A stretch of DNA of 64,000 bases, taken from assembly GCA_015680905.1 (NCBI GenBank), contig CM027377.1:7898501-7962500 (forward strand). Direction: 5' to 3'. Below, piece by piece: positions 47,918 through 61,200 of the stretch. A model generated the notes under the pieces. That model was given only the letters and a program-made list of their open reading frames with translations. It made no database searches and had not been told where the DNA came from. This stretch comes from Coptis chinensis. Taxonomy: Eukaryota > Streptophyta > Magnoliopsida > Ranunculales > Ranunculaceae. Each line of letters starts with the position of its first letter. The first letter of the stretch is position 1. A program made the position numbers and the translations under genes.

Positions 47918-48322
47918 GACCAAAATATCGCCGATATATCCGATATATCGCCGATATATATCGGTATTTTGGTACACCGACATCGATATTTCCGATATAT
48001 ATCCACCGAATATAGAACCATTTTTCCGATATATATCGGAATTTCCGATATGAAACTTTATATCGCCGATATAATCGATATTTTCCGATATAATCGATAT
48101 ATATATCGGTTGACTTTTTGACCATTTTAAAATATAAATCCGATATTTCCAATATATTTCCGATATATATCCGATATTTCCGATATTATATTTCCGATAT
48201 ATCCGATATTTTCGATATTTTAAATAGTTTGGACTGGTTACCAAAAAAATGGATATATCCGAAATATCCGATATATATCGGTTTTTGGGTACACCAATAT
48301 ATTGATCGATATCGATATTTTG
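47918..48322. mobile_element. GATATATC-rich MITE-like insertion
   Basis: The ends contain inverted CCAAAATATCG / CGATATTTTGG. The interior consists almost entirely of (C)CGATATATC palindromic words. Comparison with the unoccupied site in copy 1 (about 21,594-21,615, agtacctagctagtac) places the insertion between agtac and ctagctagtac. A clear target duplication is not seen, so exact ends are uncertain. It is similar in style to the element at 47,095. Confidence 0.7.
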
Positions 48323-49035
48323 GCTGTCTAGCTAGTACTTTCACTCACTGTCTAGCTCCACTCAAGTGGGATTTTATAGATTTTTTTTTCCTATAAAGTT
48401 CACCAATGCAACAACCTTTATAGTTGGTTCATACTTAATTTAATTAATAAGGTTCATACTTTACATATATATATAGAATTAGATTCGAAACTTTACTATA
48501 TCATCATGTACGTTTAGGTAGCACTGCATACGCCATTTTTAAGACCGTATGTGATACTCTGGGTTACGTGAAGTTGTAAACACCAAACATGGTACTTATA
48601 AGGAGTATCTTTTGGATAATGTATATTGTTTATTTGATCAATAAGGAGTATCTTTTGGATAAACATCCCCGTTACAAAATAATTTTTTTTGAAGACGATA
48701 GGAATCCACCGAAATTTTGAGTTTCATGATTTTAGTATATGTTGAACAAAATTTCCTTAAAACTAAAATATGATGGCACATGAACACTGTTTTTTTTAAA
48801 AAAAAAAAATCCATAACGGGCTTGGGATTTTACAGTAGACCAAAAGCCAGCCCCGAAGTCCGGCCTTTGATGTGCGGATGTGCCCTACTTTTGCTTTTGA
48901 AGACTTCCACTGAAGTCTGCATCCTTTTTTTCTTTTCTCTCTCTCTCTTTAATTTCAGATTCCACTAGTTCCTTTAAGGAAGAAGTGAAGAGTCTTTAAT
49001 TCTCTCCCACTTGTTACTGTGGACTTGTGAGAAAC
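48323..49035. other. Promoter side of the 49,036 gene; empty Tat insertion site
   Basis: The sequence matches 21,610-21,880 joined to 34,485-35,026. GTACT occurs once at 48,592-48,596, where copy 1 carries the 12.6-kb retrotransposon with GTACT on both sides. Confidence 0.8.
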
Positions 49036-49491
49036 ATGGCAGGTGCTAATGTAAAACATCTCGCAAAAACATTCAAAGGCTCTCTGCCTCCTTTAGAGAG
49101 TGTATGGATGTTCATCTGTCAAAAAATGAAAGAAACAATCAACCTAGCAAGTCATCTTGTTAGTTCTGCTATGGATAAGGTGAAGGAATCTCCTTTTGCA
49201 ATGAAAATAGTGGGTTTTATGGAGGATGGTGTAAATGCAACTCTTCCCTATGTGAAGAAATATGGGGGTTACGCTGTTGATAAGATCAAGCAACACCCTT
49301 ACATGTCTGGCTTTATTGTTGTTTTTGCTTTTGTTTTGTGGAAGTGTAGATGCAGGTGTACTCGCGGAAAAATGATGAAGGCCCCTGGAAGAGATTATAT
49401 GATGCTGAGAGGTGATTTTGAGAAGGATCCCAGGTCTTACTTTCTGGATTTGAGAGGAAAGAGTGGTGGAACTGGGTTCGATGAGTGCTAG
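49036..49491 (+). CDS. Small membrane protein with APGRD/YF-DLRG tail (unknown function)
   Basis: This single exon of 151 residues starts at ATG 49,036. The N-terminal half (about 1-88) is soluble-looking with an amphipathic block KESPFAMKIVGFMED and PYVKKYGGYAVDKIKQHPY. One hydrophobic segment (about 90-103, MSGFIVVFAFVLW) is followed by KCRCRC, and the tail GKMMKAPGRD, RGDFEKDP, SYFLDLRGK is nearly identical to the tail of the 18,611-18,865 protein. The layout suggests a type III or tail-anchored protein with a conserved cytosolic motif. I do not recognise a named family. Partial and degenerate copies are at 35,027-35,230 and 50,280-51,130. It is the only apparently intact long member here. 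Confidence 0.75.
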   Translation: MAGANVKHLAKTFKGSLPPLESVWMFICQKMKETINLASHLVSSAMDKVKESPFAMKIVGFMEDGVNATLPYVKKYGGYAVDKIKQHPYMSGFIVVFAFVLWKCRCRCTRGKMMKAPGRDYMMLRGDFEKDPRSYFLDLRGKSGGTGFDEC

Positions 49492-50265
49492 TTGATTATC
49501 TCTCCAATCTTTGTTAGTGTGGTGTGGGCCGTGTGGCTGTTTATTTTCATTTTACTTCATGCTTCTTTATGGTTTCGGAGTCTTGTTATGTACTTATGTT
49601 ATATATATAAAATTTGGAGTTTCTTATAAAAAAATAAAAGTAATGATCAAAAGAAATTAGGAGTGCCTAATTGAAATGGGTATGGTTTTTTGTTCTTTAT
49701 CTTTTGTTGATTTTCTGCAATCAATCAATTGAATCAAGCATGGTTATACTGATACAGAATTTTTAGAAAGAACCCCCTACAGAATTGTTTGAATTATATT
49801 ATTATTATTTTCCAATTCGAAGGATGGACTAAAGCAGATTATACAGATATTTCCTTCAAGCATGAAAACTTCAGAGAAACCACACTAAGAAGCACCATTT
49901 CAGGTCATAGGGTAACTCTGTTAAAGTTAGACTCTAGACTTCTTCAAAATGCTCTGAGAAAAGCCTTTGATGTATGTTTGGTATAGAGCTAAAAGGAGTG
50001 TTTGCTTCTAAGCACAAAGGTGAAGGATCCAAAAGACGATATACCCAGTTGACATTAAAATCAGATGATCATCAACATATCAAATTACAATTTCCTGTGA
50101 AAATTGAAATAATCCCAAAAAGAAATTCAGTGACCTAGTCATGTTGTTACGCGCATGATGTGGTATGTTTCTCTTTTCTCCTTTTTTCTCCTTCCTCTAA
50201 TACCTGGTTGTTATGTTCTTCTGGCCTTGCATAATGGACATAAACCGTAAAGCATTGGAAAATAG
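49492..50265. other. 3' flank, no gene recognised
   Basis: This probably holds the 3' UTR of the 49,036 gene (ATATATATAAAATTTGG near 49,601) and then AT-rich sequence. Confidence 0.4.
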
Positions 50266-50279
50266 TTCAGACTTGTGTC

Positions 50280-51130
50280 ACAGAAACTATGGGTAGCATT
50301 CACCCTAGCAAGTGATCTTGCAAGTTCTACTGCGGAGAAGCTGAAGGAATGTCCTACGGTGATGATGAAAATCTTGGGATTCACAAAGTGTGGACTCTGG
50401 AGTCAATGCAGCTCTTCCTTATGTAAAGGACGCTGGTAAATTCATTAATTTTTTTTCCTTATTCCATTACTCTTTAGGAATTAATCGCCATCCCCCCTAA
50501 GCAGTCAAAAGCGCACCTAGCTGCCTAGGATCGTGAGTTTGTGACTAGTGTCTCCTAGGCTTGCGCCAGAGCCTCTGCACTTTTGACAGCATAGGGTTCC
50601 TCTAGCTAAGGAAGAAGAGAAGGGTTACTCACCAAATTTATTTTCTGGTTTATGTGACAAAATGGCAGGTGGAGAGGTACACCATCTCTCAAAAACATTC
50701 AAAGACTCTACCTCCACTGGAGACTGTATGGATCTTCATCTCACAGAAAATGAACGAAGCACTTGTCCTAGCTAGAGATCTTGTGAGTGAGCTAAAGGAA
50801 TCAACTCTAGTGTTGAAAATTGTGAGCTTCACTCTGTTAAGAAGATTAACGATGTTAGTGCAATCCTTCTTTACTTGAATAACGCCGGGAGTTACACTGT
50901 TGAGACGATCATACAGCTAAAGGAATCAACTCTAGTGTTGAAAATTGTGAGCTTCACAGAGGATGCTGCTAGTGCAACCCTCCCTTACTTGAAGAACGCT
51001 GGGAGTTACTCTGTTAAGAAGATCAACGATGTTAGTGCAGTCCTTCCTTACTTGAAGAATGCCCAGACTTACACTGTTGAGACGATCATACAACATCCTT
51101 ACTTGGTTGGTTCAGCCGTTCAGGGTTGAT
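50280..51130 (+). pseudogene. Degenerate tandem copies of the 49,036 family
   Basis: A fragment at about 50,300-50,435 matches the LASDLASS/EKLKECPTVMMKI segment. A second unit starts at ATG 50,662 (MAGGEVHHLSKTF) and frameshifts at once. From 50,792 a 124-bp internal duplication (copies from 50,792 and 50,916) repeats KESTLVLKIVSFT, and YLKNAGSY-type blocks recur up to HPYLVG at about 51,100. No membrane segment or APGRD tail remains. Confidence 0.75.
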
Positions 51131-52104
51131 TGTTTTACTTATTTTGAGTAGGAAAAGACGATGAAAGCCCCTTTCAGACTTTAGGACGCAGGAAAAAATT
51201 ATGTGGAGAGAAGTCCGAGATTTTGTTATTGAATGAGTAGGTAAGCAACTCTTCCGGTGTCCCATGTCCTGGTATAGGTGATGATGAGTCTTATAAATTG
51301 GAAGGACTGTATATTAAGATCTTTGGTATGTTTTCTGTATTCCATGCATATTGCTCAAGGAGATGAAGTAATATTAAGTATCATTTGAAATAATCACCAT
51401 TCTTCTACTTCTTTTTTAGTTAACATGAAGAGGCACATAAGTCAATTAGTACATAATAAACTCAATGATATTTCTTGACTGGAAACTAATGTGAGGCCCC
51501 AGAAAACGTGGCTGGCACTAACAAGTTCCATTCAGAATCGTAGTAAACTCTTAAATAGAGTAAGATCACCAACTTACAGTCGATAATCTAGTTTGTGAGC
51601 AAAATTAATACCCTACACAAGCAGGACAAATTAAAATTTTCGGCTCCTATTTTATTCCATATCCCCTATGAAGGTGATAATGGCCAATTGAAACTCGGTC
51701 AAAGCTTTATATTGGTAAAACCAATAATCAGTGACTCCATATTGGTAACTACATTATGGAAAATGACTACAATTGAGGTATTAGTATTTGCAGAGACGCA
51801 ATTTTAGGTGGCACACTCAAAAGAACGGGAAACATTATGCAGCTGCAGTCTTCAAAAAGCAAAATTAAAAGGGTAAAAAACCAATCGCTTCACACTCGCT
51901 ATTGTGGTTCAGAACACCAAAAAAATCAACACAATTTAAAACATCAAACAAATCTATATACACTCATTTTAATCAAACTAATGGTACAGACCAAATGTAC
52001 AAACAACATCTCTACAATTAACTCACACGACCTCAAGAAAATACCACTCTTCCAATAAACATGTGAGCAAAAGACAATGGATACTGACCCTTCTGCTGCC
52101 ATAT
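51131..52104. other. Intergenic, no gene recognised
   Basis: AT-rich. The left part retains KAP-like remnants of the neighbouring family. The right part is downstream of AUG5. Confidence 0.4.
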
Positions 52105-52250
52105 GTACTCTATGCTTGCTGCAGTCCACTTCAAATAGATAAAAGAGTTCCTTCATATGTACTCTGTGCTTGCTACAGTCCACTTCAAATAGACTCTTAT
52201 ACGATGAGGAGCTCCTTTGTACGCACTCTGTGCTTGCTGCAGTGCACTTC
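52105..52250. repeat. Three short direct repeats next to the AUG5 stop
   Basis: The phrase (g)(t/c)actct(a/g)tgcttgct(g/a)cagt(c/g)cacttc occurs at 52,105, 52,159 and 52,222 (spacings 54 and 63 bp), ending about 20 bp from the AUG5 stop codon. It is probably within the AUG5 3' UTR. Confidence 0.7.
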
Positions 52251-52268
52251 ATAAGAAGTGTTTAGCAT

Positions 52269-55200
52269 TTATAACAGCTCCTTATCGTAAAATGCCATTT
52301 GCAGCTGCTTCACATGATTGAGCCAGGCAGCCACATTTTGTCCATCAACCTTAATCCAGTCAACTACTGTGGCAGCTGGTTGCTCCCACCATTCATCTAC
52401 CTGCAGAGCATATCAGTGAGATGTCAGACAATAACACATTACTTGTAGAGGTATAGAGGGAGCAGGTACTAAAAGCCTCCAAACAAAGAGGACTTGCGAT
52501 TTCCTGTTCCTGTTAATAACTACACTAAGAACCATTTCTTAAGGAATACAGATGACACCAGGACATTTTCCCAAGTGATCGAATAAACCACTGTTCATAT
52601 ATGCTAGTACAAACAACCAAAAGTACATTGCTCACATACATCACTTAAACTCATACAGCATCAACTACCACTGCAAAAGGATTCCAATGTTAACGCACGA
52701 ATGTGTTAAAGCTCAAAACATGTTTTGTGTAGGTATGTGTGTGTAGGGTTTATTTTGTTGTAGTCCATCTTGCAAGATGCTGTCTGTAATCTTAGACAAA
52801 ACTTATTATGTTGCCTGTTACGTAATCATCAACTGGCTCAAAAAAAAAAAAAAAAAAAACTGGCTCATACAAAAACCAGGTAAAGAGAAACAACAAGAAG
52901 CAGATTGCAAAATAAAAATAAAAATCAATCATTCAGAAGAAAGAAAAGATACATGTACATTTGCTTTTCACTTTCAGTCGTTTCAGTGGATGCAGTTACT
53001 CACCAAACCTCTCACACGTTTGCAGTCTTCCAAGCAATTTTGAGCGTCTAAAACAGCTGTCTTCAGTTCAGGCAACCACTTTTCCATAACAATCTTTTCT
53101 TGTTCAGAGGCTAGAGTCAAGCAATAGCTAGTTGTTCTGCAAATGGAGGAAGAACATTAATCTACTCCCCAAGCACGATGATCAAAATAACAGAGCTACG
53201 GTAACGTGCCTATGCAGCGAAATGAACCACTTGTATAACAATAAAAGAAACAATTATTATTATTACCCCCTTTTTTTTAAGATAATGACTGGAAAAATGG
53301 CGCATTTAAAATAAAAAAATATTAAAAGACAGAAAAAAAAAATGAAAGAAATAAAAGAAAATGAGAGAGCTTTACCTTTCATACTCTTGTTGTGCACGGT
53401 ACGCATGGGTTAACAATGCATGACCACTTTCGACAAGATCCTGACGTATATGGACCAAATTAATAGCCTTAGATAAGTCCTCAAGCACACTAGCCTCAGA
53501 ACCTCTGAGCTTCAAACAGAACTCTAGGGATTCCAAAACTGATGCTAATCCGGCATCGGAGCCTTCCAAACCTAATTATCACAGCATTACTATTATTGAC
53601 AGGCACACACAAAATTACCAAAACAGAAATAGAAAACTTCAAATCAATCAAGGTCATGACCTGTTCTAGATGGCATAATGGTACATGTAAGACTATCATC
53701 TACAGTTGAGCAGCAAGTGTAAAATAAATTAAACAGCCACATCGAGTGATACAAAAAATAGGAGCATATGACGTTTTCCTTTTTGGGGCTTGGTATGTTG
53801 CTTGTATCTTAATGAAAAGGTATAATTTACATTGTGTTTGAGTAACTAAGGTTCCATAAGAGGACCAAAGCACCCAAGTTCTAGGCGAATCTAATATATA
53901 AAACATTCAGGTCCTCGCATATATATAGCCATGGAGGCTTCCCTTTTTGCATATCCAAAACATCTTGCAAAGCTCCCATCTAGCACTTAGTTCCCATGGT
54001 ATTTTTCCCATTCTAAATGCAACAGATGACTTTATAGCAAAAGCTACTAACTACATTCTTTTGTTTTTTTTCCCACTCAATAAACCGTATACTTTTACTG
54101 ATTTATTTGATGTGATTATGGAATCTTACTGCAATAATATCTCCCAAACCAATTCCACCAAAGAAGGTCAAGCCAAAGGTGGCTACCATATTTTCCTAAG
54201 TTCTATAATTATGCAATCTAAGCAAAGAGCAAACAGAACTTACCAGCATGATACTGAAGAGCAGCAGAAACACGGCAGATAGATGGAATTGCTGATGGAT
54301 CACGAGCACCGGCCCTTGCAGTCAATAGAGCAGCATTTTTTTCCGCAGATGCAAACGCTTCAGGTCCACTGGAACCATTAGCACCCATGGACTCCAAGAG
54401 AGCCTGATTAGCAAGAATCCAACTAAGTACACACATTTCATACAGACACGTTAAAACTTAAAACTCCTACCATTCTGTAGGAAGCATTGTGCACTTTTGT
54501 CTCAAGTGGTTGCAGATATGGCAATTTACAATATAAAGAACTCCATGACCCTACCTTTAGAATCTAAAGCATTTTTTTCCTCTTAATTAGTAACTATTGT
54601 ATTAAGGAAAAAATAGGTATCTAAAGCATTCAGTAGCAAGGGAGTGAGAATCATTGATTGGTGAGTAACAGTAAAGAGATTTTTTGGCAAATATGATGTG
54701 TTTCATACCCCCATGAATCTGTTTTAAATATTAACCTATCTACCCACCTTGTCTACTTCCACTGGAAAAAATAATTATATTTTTCTGTGTGTGGGCATTC
54801 TGTTGTCATTATCTAACGGCATGTCGATTACGATATAACCATACATCACGCGTACTACAACCAACCTGTGGAGTCGATGGAAGCATGTAAAGGCTATTAT
54901 CAGGACTGCGGTAAAAGGCAGATATTTCCTTCTCAACAAGATCCTTTGCACTGTTTGACATCTCTGCAACAACTTTGCATGCTGGAATTATAGTGCTTGA
55001 TGCGTACTCGCATGCAGCTAATGGCTGCTGATTCCAAAATGCAGCAGCATCCTACAAGGGCAAAAATATTTCTAAAATACAAAACAAATAAGAGAAAGAA
55101 AACTGTCGCGAATGTTATGAAACAAATAATCCACAGAATGTAACAAGTCTTGAATAAATAGCCAAAATTCGATGTGTAGTGATTATCTAGTGCAGCCACA

Positions 55201-58200
55201 TTTGGACCACACACCAACAACTAATAAAACAAACAAGCTCTGCCCTCTTTGTGAAGCACAAAATAATTTAGCAGTTAAAAATACAAATATAAGTAAAATA
55301 ATAAAAAAAGAGGATTAGCACATTGCACACTTAAAAGTTGGTCTTTTGTTGAAGAAACCTATCAAAAACTGAGGTAGCTTACCATATTAGCCCTCAGCAG
55401 AGCAGTATAGATAGATTCAAGCTCTGATCTGCGTGCGTCGAATTCTTCGATCTTTTTCCACTTTTTTCTTAAAGATTCTTCAGCTTCTTTCCACTCTGCG
55501 CACAATTTATTTAACCTTTGAACTTCAGATGTCAATGTATTCAGGCTTGCCTTCAGTCCAGCTGCTTCTCTTTCCTTCGCCCAGACCTCCAGCTGTGCAC
55601 ATGAAAATCAGAATTACTACAATAGGCATTTTAACATTCAAATAACCAACCATAACAAAAAGAATAACAAACTTGTTTACAGCATCCTCATGCAAAAAAA
55701 TAAATAACAACATATAAATGTATTTTTCAAAAATGCATTTTAAAATTCAAATAAGCAACCTCAATACAACGAAGAACAGACTTTTTTACAGCACCATGAT
55801 TCAAAAAAAAATATATAAACGTAATAAGGATGCTGGACGTAATCCACATATATGTTTTTATAACCATTTCAAGTGATCATAACTCAGATGTTCAACACTG
55901 TGTAAGGAAAGAGGTCACTGTTTTCACATAGTTTTTTATGCATCTATTGAAAGAATATCCTATTAACTGTTATACCCACCCACACTCAATCAGATTTGAT
56001 ATAGCATAACATTTAACACTTGTACATTGTAACTTATATCTTGATTTCACCACATGAAAGACAAAAAGAGCCACACTCAAAGCTGAAAGCATACTCTTTG
56101 TAATGTATCTTTGTCGCAGAAGCAAGAATAATAGATACACAATGTATGAAAATACCCCAAAATTAGTTTAATGAATAAAAACGAATTTCACAAATTCAAT
56201 CTAATAATAAATCAAGTCTGATAATCTCTTGTTTACAATGGTATTTATAAACAATCAATGAAACCTAAATAGAAACCAAATTCTATTCCTAATTAGAAGC
56301 TACTAATAATCGAAATAGAAACCAAGCTAAAAAGAAACAACTAGTCTAAATAATAGAAATATGTGAGCATGTGCATTGCACATGCTAATCATTATGTGTC
56401 CTCACATCACTTTGACTCTACCTCCTTTGAACTATTGAATGTGTTCTATAAACAAGCATGCCAAGGCACTTAAGGGACTTAAAAGTGTGACGATAGTTGA
56501 GGTAGAAATTTGGGGTGTACCAAAGGAGACATATAACACATGCCAAAATGATGCAAAAAGTCTTTGATATAGGTATGGCTAGAAAGTCTTTGATATAGGT
56601 ATGGCTGTCAATGGGTTTCGATAACCCGATAACCGACCCGAACCAAACCAATAAAAAGCGGGTTCGGATTTGGTATTTCGGGTTCGGTTCGGTAATGGGT
56701 CCACTTTTCAGTTCCGATAAGCTATCGGTTTGGTTTCGGTATTTGCTTCCACCGAACCGATAGAGTGGTATTGTATTAATATCTGTAATTAGTTTGGTAT
56801 AAGTTAAAACAAAATATGTGGCTGAGATCCACTAATGAAAAATATCTACGGCTAAGATCCAATCTTTTAGTGAGAATGTAGATCGACTATTTCACACCCC
56901 CCTCTCCTCTCTCACTCTCTCACTCAACAAAGCCATGATTCTTTAGCCACAATTTCTTCCGGTATGACTTTTCTCTCTTCAAACAAGGTATATGCCCATT
57001 TAATATTACTTGCTTAATTTTTAACAACTCAAACATTCTGTAGACTTGATATTTATTGCATCTGTGTTTTTTATTTTTCCATTGCAGTGCTTATAAAACA
57101 TATTATGTCTACTCCATCGTCGAGTGTTAGTTATGTTGCTAAAAGTAATACTATTGTGATTGATGATGGGAAAGATGAAAGCACTCAAATTTGTAAAGTT
57201 GCACCTGCTACGAAGTTGAGGTCTATTGTGTGGGAATAATTTGACAAGAAAAGAGATGAGAAAGGAGTGGATAGAGCCATTTGTATGCATTGCAAAGAGA
57301 ATTTTGACGGGAAAAGTACTAATGGAACTAGTCACTTGAGGTCACACTTGAAAAGATGCTCTCGTAGGGTGAAGCCAGGGTCAGGTCAGCAACAACTTGT
57401 ACCACTCAAGAGAGAAGATGGAACTGCTTCTATCAAGAATCACAAATTTACTCAAGCGAGGAGTCGTCGTGATTTGTCCAAGATGGTTGTGAAACATGAA
57501 TATGCTTTTCTTATGGTGGATCATCTTTATTTTAGGGAGTTTGTGCAAAACCTTCAACCTCTTTTTGACCTTAATAAGCGCAATACACTAAGGTCTGATA
57601 TTACCGAACTTTTTAAAGACGAAAAGGTTGAGCTATATCGTCTATTAGAGAAGCTTCCAAGCCGAATCAGTTTGACAACCGACTTGTGGACATCTGAAAA
57701 TACAAAAGATTCATATATGTGTGTAATTTGTCATTTTATTGACAATGATTGGGTTTTGAGGTAAAAGATTTCAAACTTTTTGAAGTTTCATTGTGGTCAT
57801 ACAGGGGAGGAATTGGCTAAAGTAATGATGAACTGTTTACTTGACTGGAACATTGATAAAAAATTGTTTGCTATTATTCTGGACAATGCCTCATCTAATG
57901 ATACATTGATTGCAAGCTTGAAGGGACTCTCAATCAAGATAGTTTGTTAGTATCGGGTGGGGATTATTTTCATATACGTTGTATAACCCATATCATCAAC
58001 CTTATTGTTAAAGATGGTCTAGAAGTATTAGGAAATACTTTGAAAAATATTCGAGAGTGTTGTAAGTATGTTAGGCTTCCACCTCAAAGAAAGACGAAAT
58101 GGTAGGCTGCAATTAATCAAGTCAAAGTAACAACAGAAAAGTCTATTTCTCTTGATTGCAAGACTAGGTGGAATTCAACACAACAAATGCTTGAAACTGC

Positions 58201-61200
58201 ACTCGAGTACCAAGAAGCTTTCATGCGTTTAGACCAACGAGATGATGATTTTATGGTGAATCCTTCGAGAGAAGAATGGGACATGGCAAGAGTTTATTTG
58301 CAATTGCTTGAAAGTGTTTGCTAATTCAACAAACACTCTTTCAGGTATATAATTTAATAAGCAATTCCCTTTTTTTTAGTAATTAGTTTATTGTTTGATA
58401 TAATTAAGTGAGTAATCATGTTTCTAAATGTGTACTTTAGGTAAAAAGTATCCAACTGCAGACATTTATTTCTTTGAGGCTTGTGAGATTCACTTGAGCA
58501 TTTTAGAATGGCAAGACAATCCTATATTTAGTGTGCAAGTTATGGCAGGTAAGATGATGGAAAAATTTAGTAAATACTGGTCTGATTGCAGTTTGATATT
58601 GGGAGTGGCTGCTATGTTGAATCCAGAGTTCAAGATTAGATTTATAGAGTACTATTTTGCAGATATTTACGATGAAACTTTGGCCGAGTCACAGACAAAA
58701 AAGATTAAAGATGCCTTAGTTCATATTTTTACGATATATGATTCGCTCTCGACAAGTCAGGTGTCCATGAGTTCAAGCGGTTGTGCTAGTACACAATCGA
58801 CTAGTGCAGAAAGTGTGGTTAGAAAGAAAGCTAGAAGAATGGAAAATTGGTATCTGCAAGAAGTTATTGTTGGTATACAAACAAAATATGAGTTGGAACT
58901 TTACTTGGAGGAATCTGTATTTCCACTCCAGGGTGCAAGTGTATTGGATTGGTGGAGGATTAACGCTCCCAAGTATCCCACTTTGACAAGGATGGCGCGA
59001 GATATTTTGAGTATTCCCGTTACTTTGGTTCTTTCAGAATCAGCATTCAGTACTGGGGTAGAGTGTTATGTGATAAACGCACATCATTGGGGACTGACAT
59101 GGTTAAAGCTCTCTTATGCACACAAAATTGGTTGCCAGCAATTCCAGCAGCCCAGCAGGTACGTATAGTTAAGTTCGCTATTGTAATGTATGAATAATAT
59201 ATTAACTCGTAAGTGGTGTCTATTGTAATTTATAGTGACGTAACTCGTCAGTTAATTTTTTATCTCAGATTCATCTACATCATTCTCTTCAATTAGCACA
59301 AGCAAAACATATGGCAAAGAATGATGCGGTGGTAGGAACTATCAGTTGAATTAAAAAGCTTGGTATGTTTTAATTACTTCTTGTTATTACACACTTTAAA
59401 TACTAAAGTATTTTAATGTCATATTTAACATTTGATCATAAGTCCTTTTGTTTACAATGTCCTCGATTTGCTAGATAAATAGATGGAATGATATACCAAA
59501 GATCTCTTGATTTTGGGGTTGTTTTATTTTGACAGGATTTATTTTGCTTGGAAGCTTGCTTTGAGAGTTTGCTAGATGTGATCAGCAGATGCAATGATAT
59601 GCAAAAAAAATCTCTTGATTTTGGGGTAGTTAGATTTTGGCAGGAGATGATTTGCTTGGAAGCTTTATGAGATTTTGTTGGATGTGATATATGTAAAAGA
59701 TCTTGAATTTTTGCTGGAAGTATATGTAAAAGATCTTGAATTTTTCATTTGGTCCCTTATTTAGTTATTTTGGATTACTTATCAGATCCTTAATATTTTG
59801 TCCTAATTAGCGGTTCGGGTCGGATCGGTTTCGGGTTCACTAAATTCTTATCAGTTCGGATCAGTTTCGGGTTCATTAAATTCTTATCGGTTCGGATCGG
59901 TTTCAGGTTCACTAAATTTTTATCAGTTCGGGTTCGGATTTTACAGAATCCGATCCATTGACACCCCTAGATATAGGTGCTTTGAGGCTTTGAGCACGCA
60001 ACGCCTTGCATGAAGTATATATGCAAGAAGATGAGACATCACAAACTACGTATAAAATTGCTGCACATGTGAGATACATACAGACTAAATTGGGTATAAA
60101 GTGTGAGAAGGAAAGCAGACCTGCCATGTGGGTCGGATATTGTTTCTTTACGTTATCTAATTTCCTTTTAATGTCTTTAGTAAAGCATAAATTAAGTTCT
60201 AAGTGGAAGATAAAATATCTTCATAAATGCAAACCATAAAGTACCTCAAATTGCCGAAGACTGCCTATATTTTGTGAACTGCCTCCAGAGATAACTAAGT
60301 TAGATGAAACTGGATCGCTATTCCCATGCAATTTATTTATATACACTTGGCATAAGTTCCTAGCTTCAGCAGCTTTGTTGTGTGCATCCTCAGTAGCCAC
60401 AAACTGTTGAACATGTGCTTTCTGTGAAATAAGAAATATTAGAAGTGGTGAGTAGAAAAGAGATAAGGCTATTTGAAGCCACTATGTTTTATAAGATGAA
60501 ATTAGAGGGGGAAATGACACCTGCCGCTCAAGAAGTTGATTGTGAGTTCCTTTGGCAGGGAAATCAATTCCTATTTTCCCATGATCAAACAAGTGATATT
60601 GTAAAGGTGAACTTGCGATAGGAGAAGATGCATCTGTCACTCTGTTGTCCTCGTATTTGTATCTACACAACAAAACAAGCGTAATTAGAATATGAGAAGA
60701 AAAAAGAGATAAAGTTTCATCTGAAAAAGAATGTTACACAGCCGGCCTAATGGCCAGACTAAACACTTGGGTGCAAAAAAGGACCTTAAAAGTTCAGCAT
60801 CAGCTCTGATGTCAATCTTCTCTGTTTCTCTACTTATTAATGTTTTCAGCCGTAATGTGTACATTGTAATAGCCTGAAGAAGTTGAGGAGGATTCTTCAG
60901 GGAATTTAAAGCAACAGCCTTGACCTCCTCAGGTACTTCCCCATCAAAGTCAATCCCTAACTTGGCAGCTTCCAACTGCGGGTTCAAATGAATGCCACTT
61001 CCTTCGAAAGCTGGAAAAGAGCTGCGTAATTTTTCAACCATGAGAGTAGCGAGGGTCTCACAAGCCCTACGGATATTTCTTTCTCGGGTAGTTTCAATAA
61101 GAATGACATCATCTGATGACTTGTTTCCCTTGACAGTCAAGTAAACAGCTTCCTTTCCACTGTTAGCTTTTGTATCATCTATTGCATCAACTGTGCCAGT

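Noticed and set aside
47906-48244. Tyr/Ile-rich ORFs on both strands
   Set aside because: Direct products of the GATATATC repeat (Tyr-Arg-Arg-Tyr-Ile type text), not genes.
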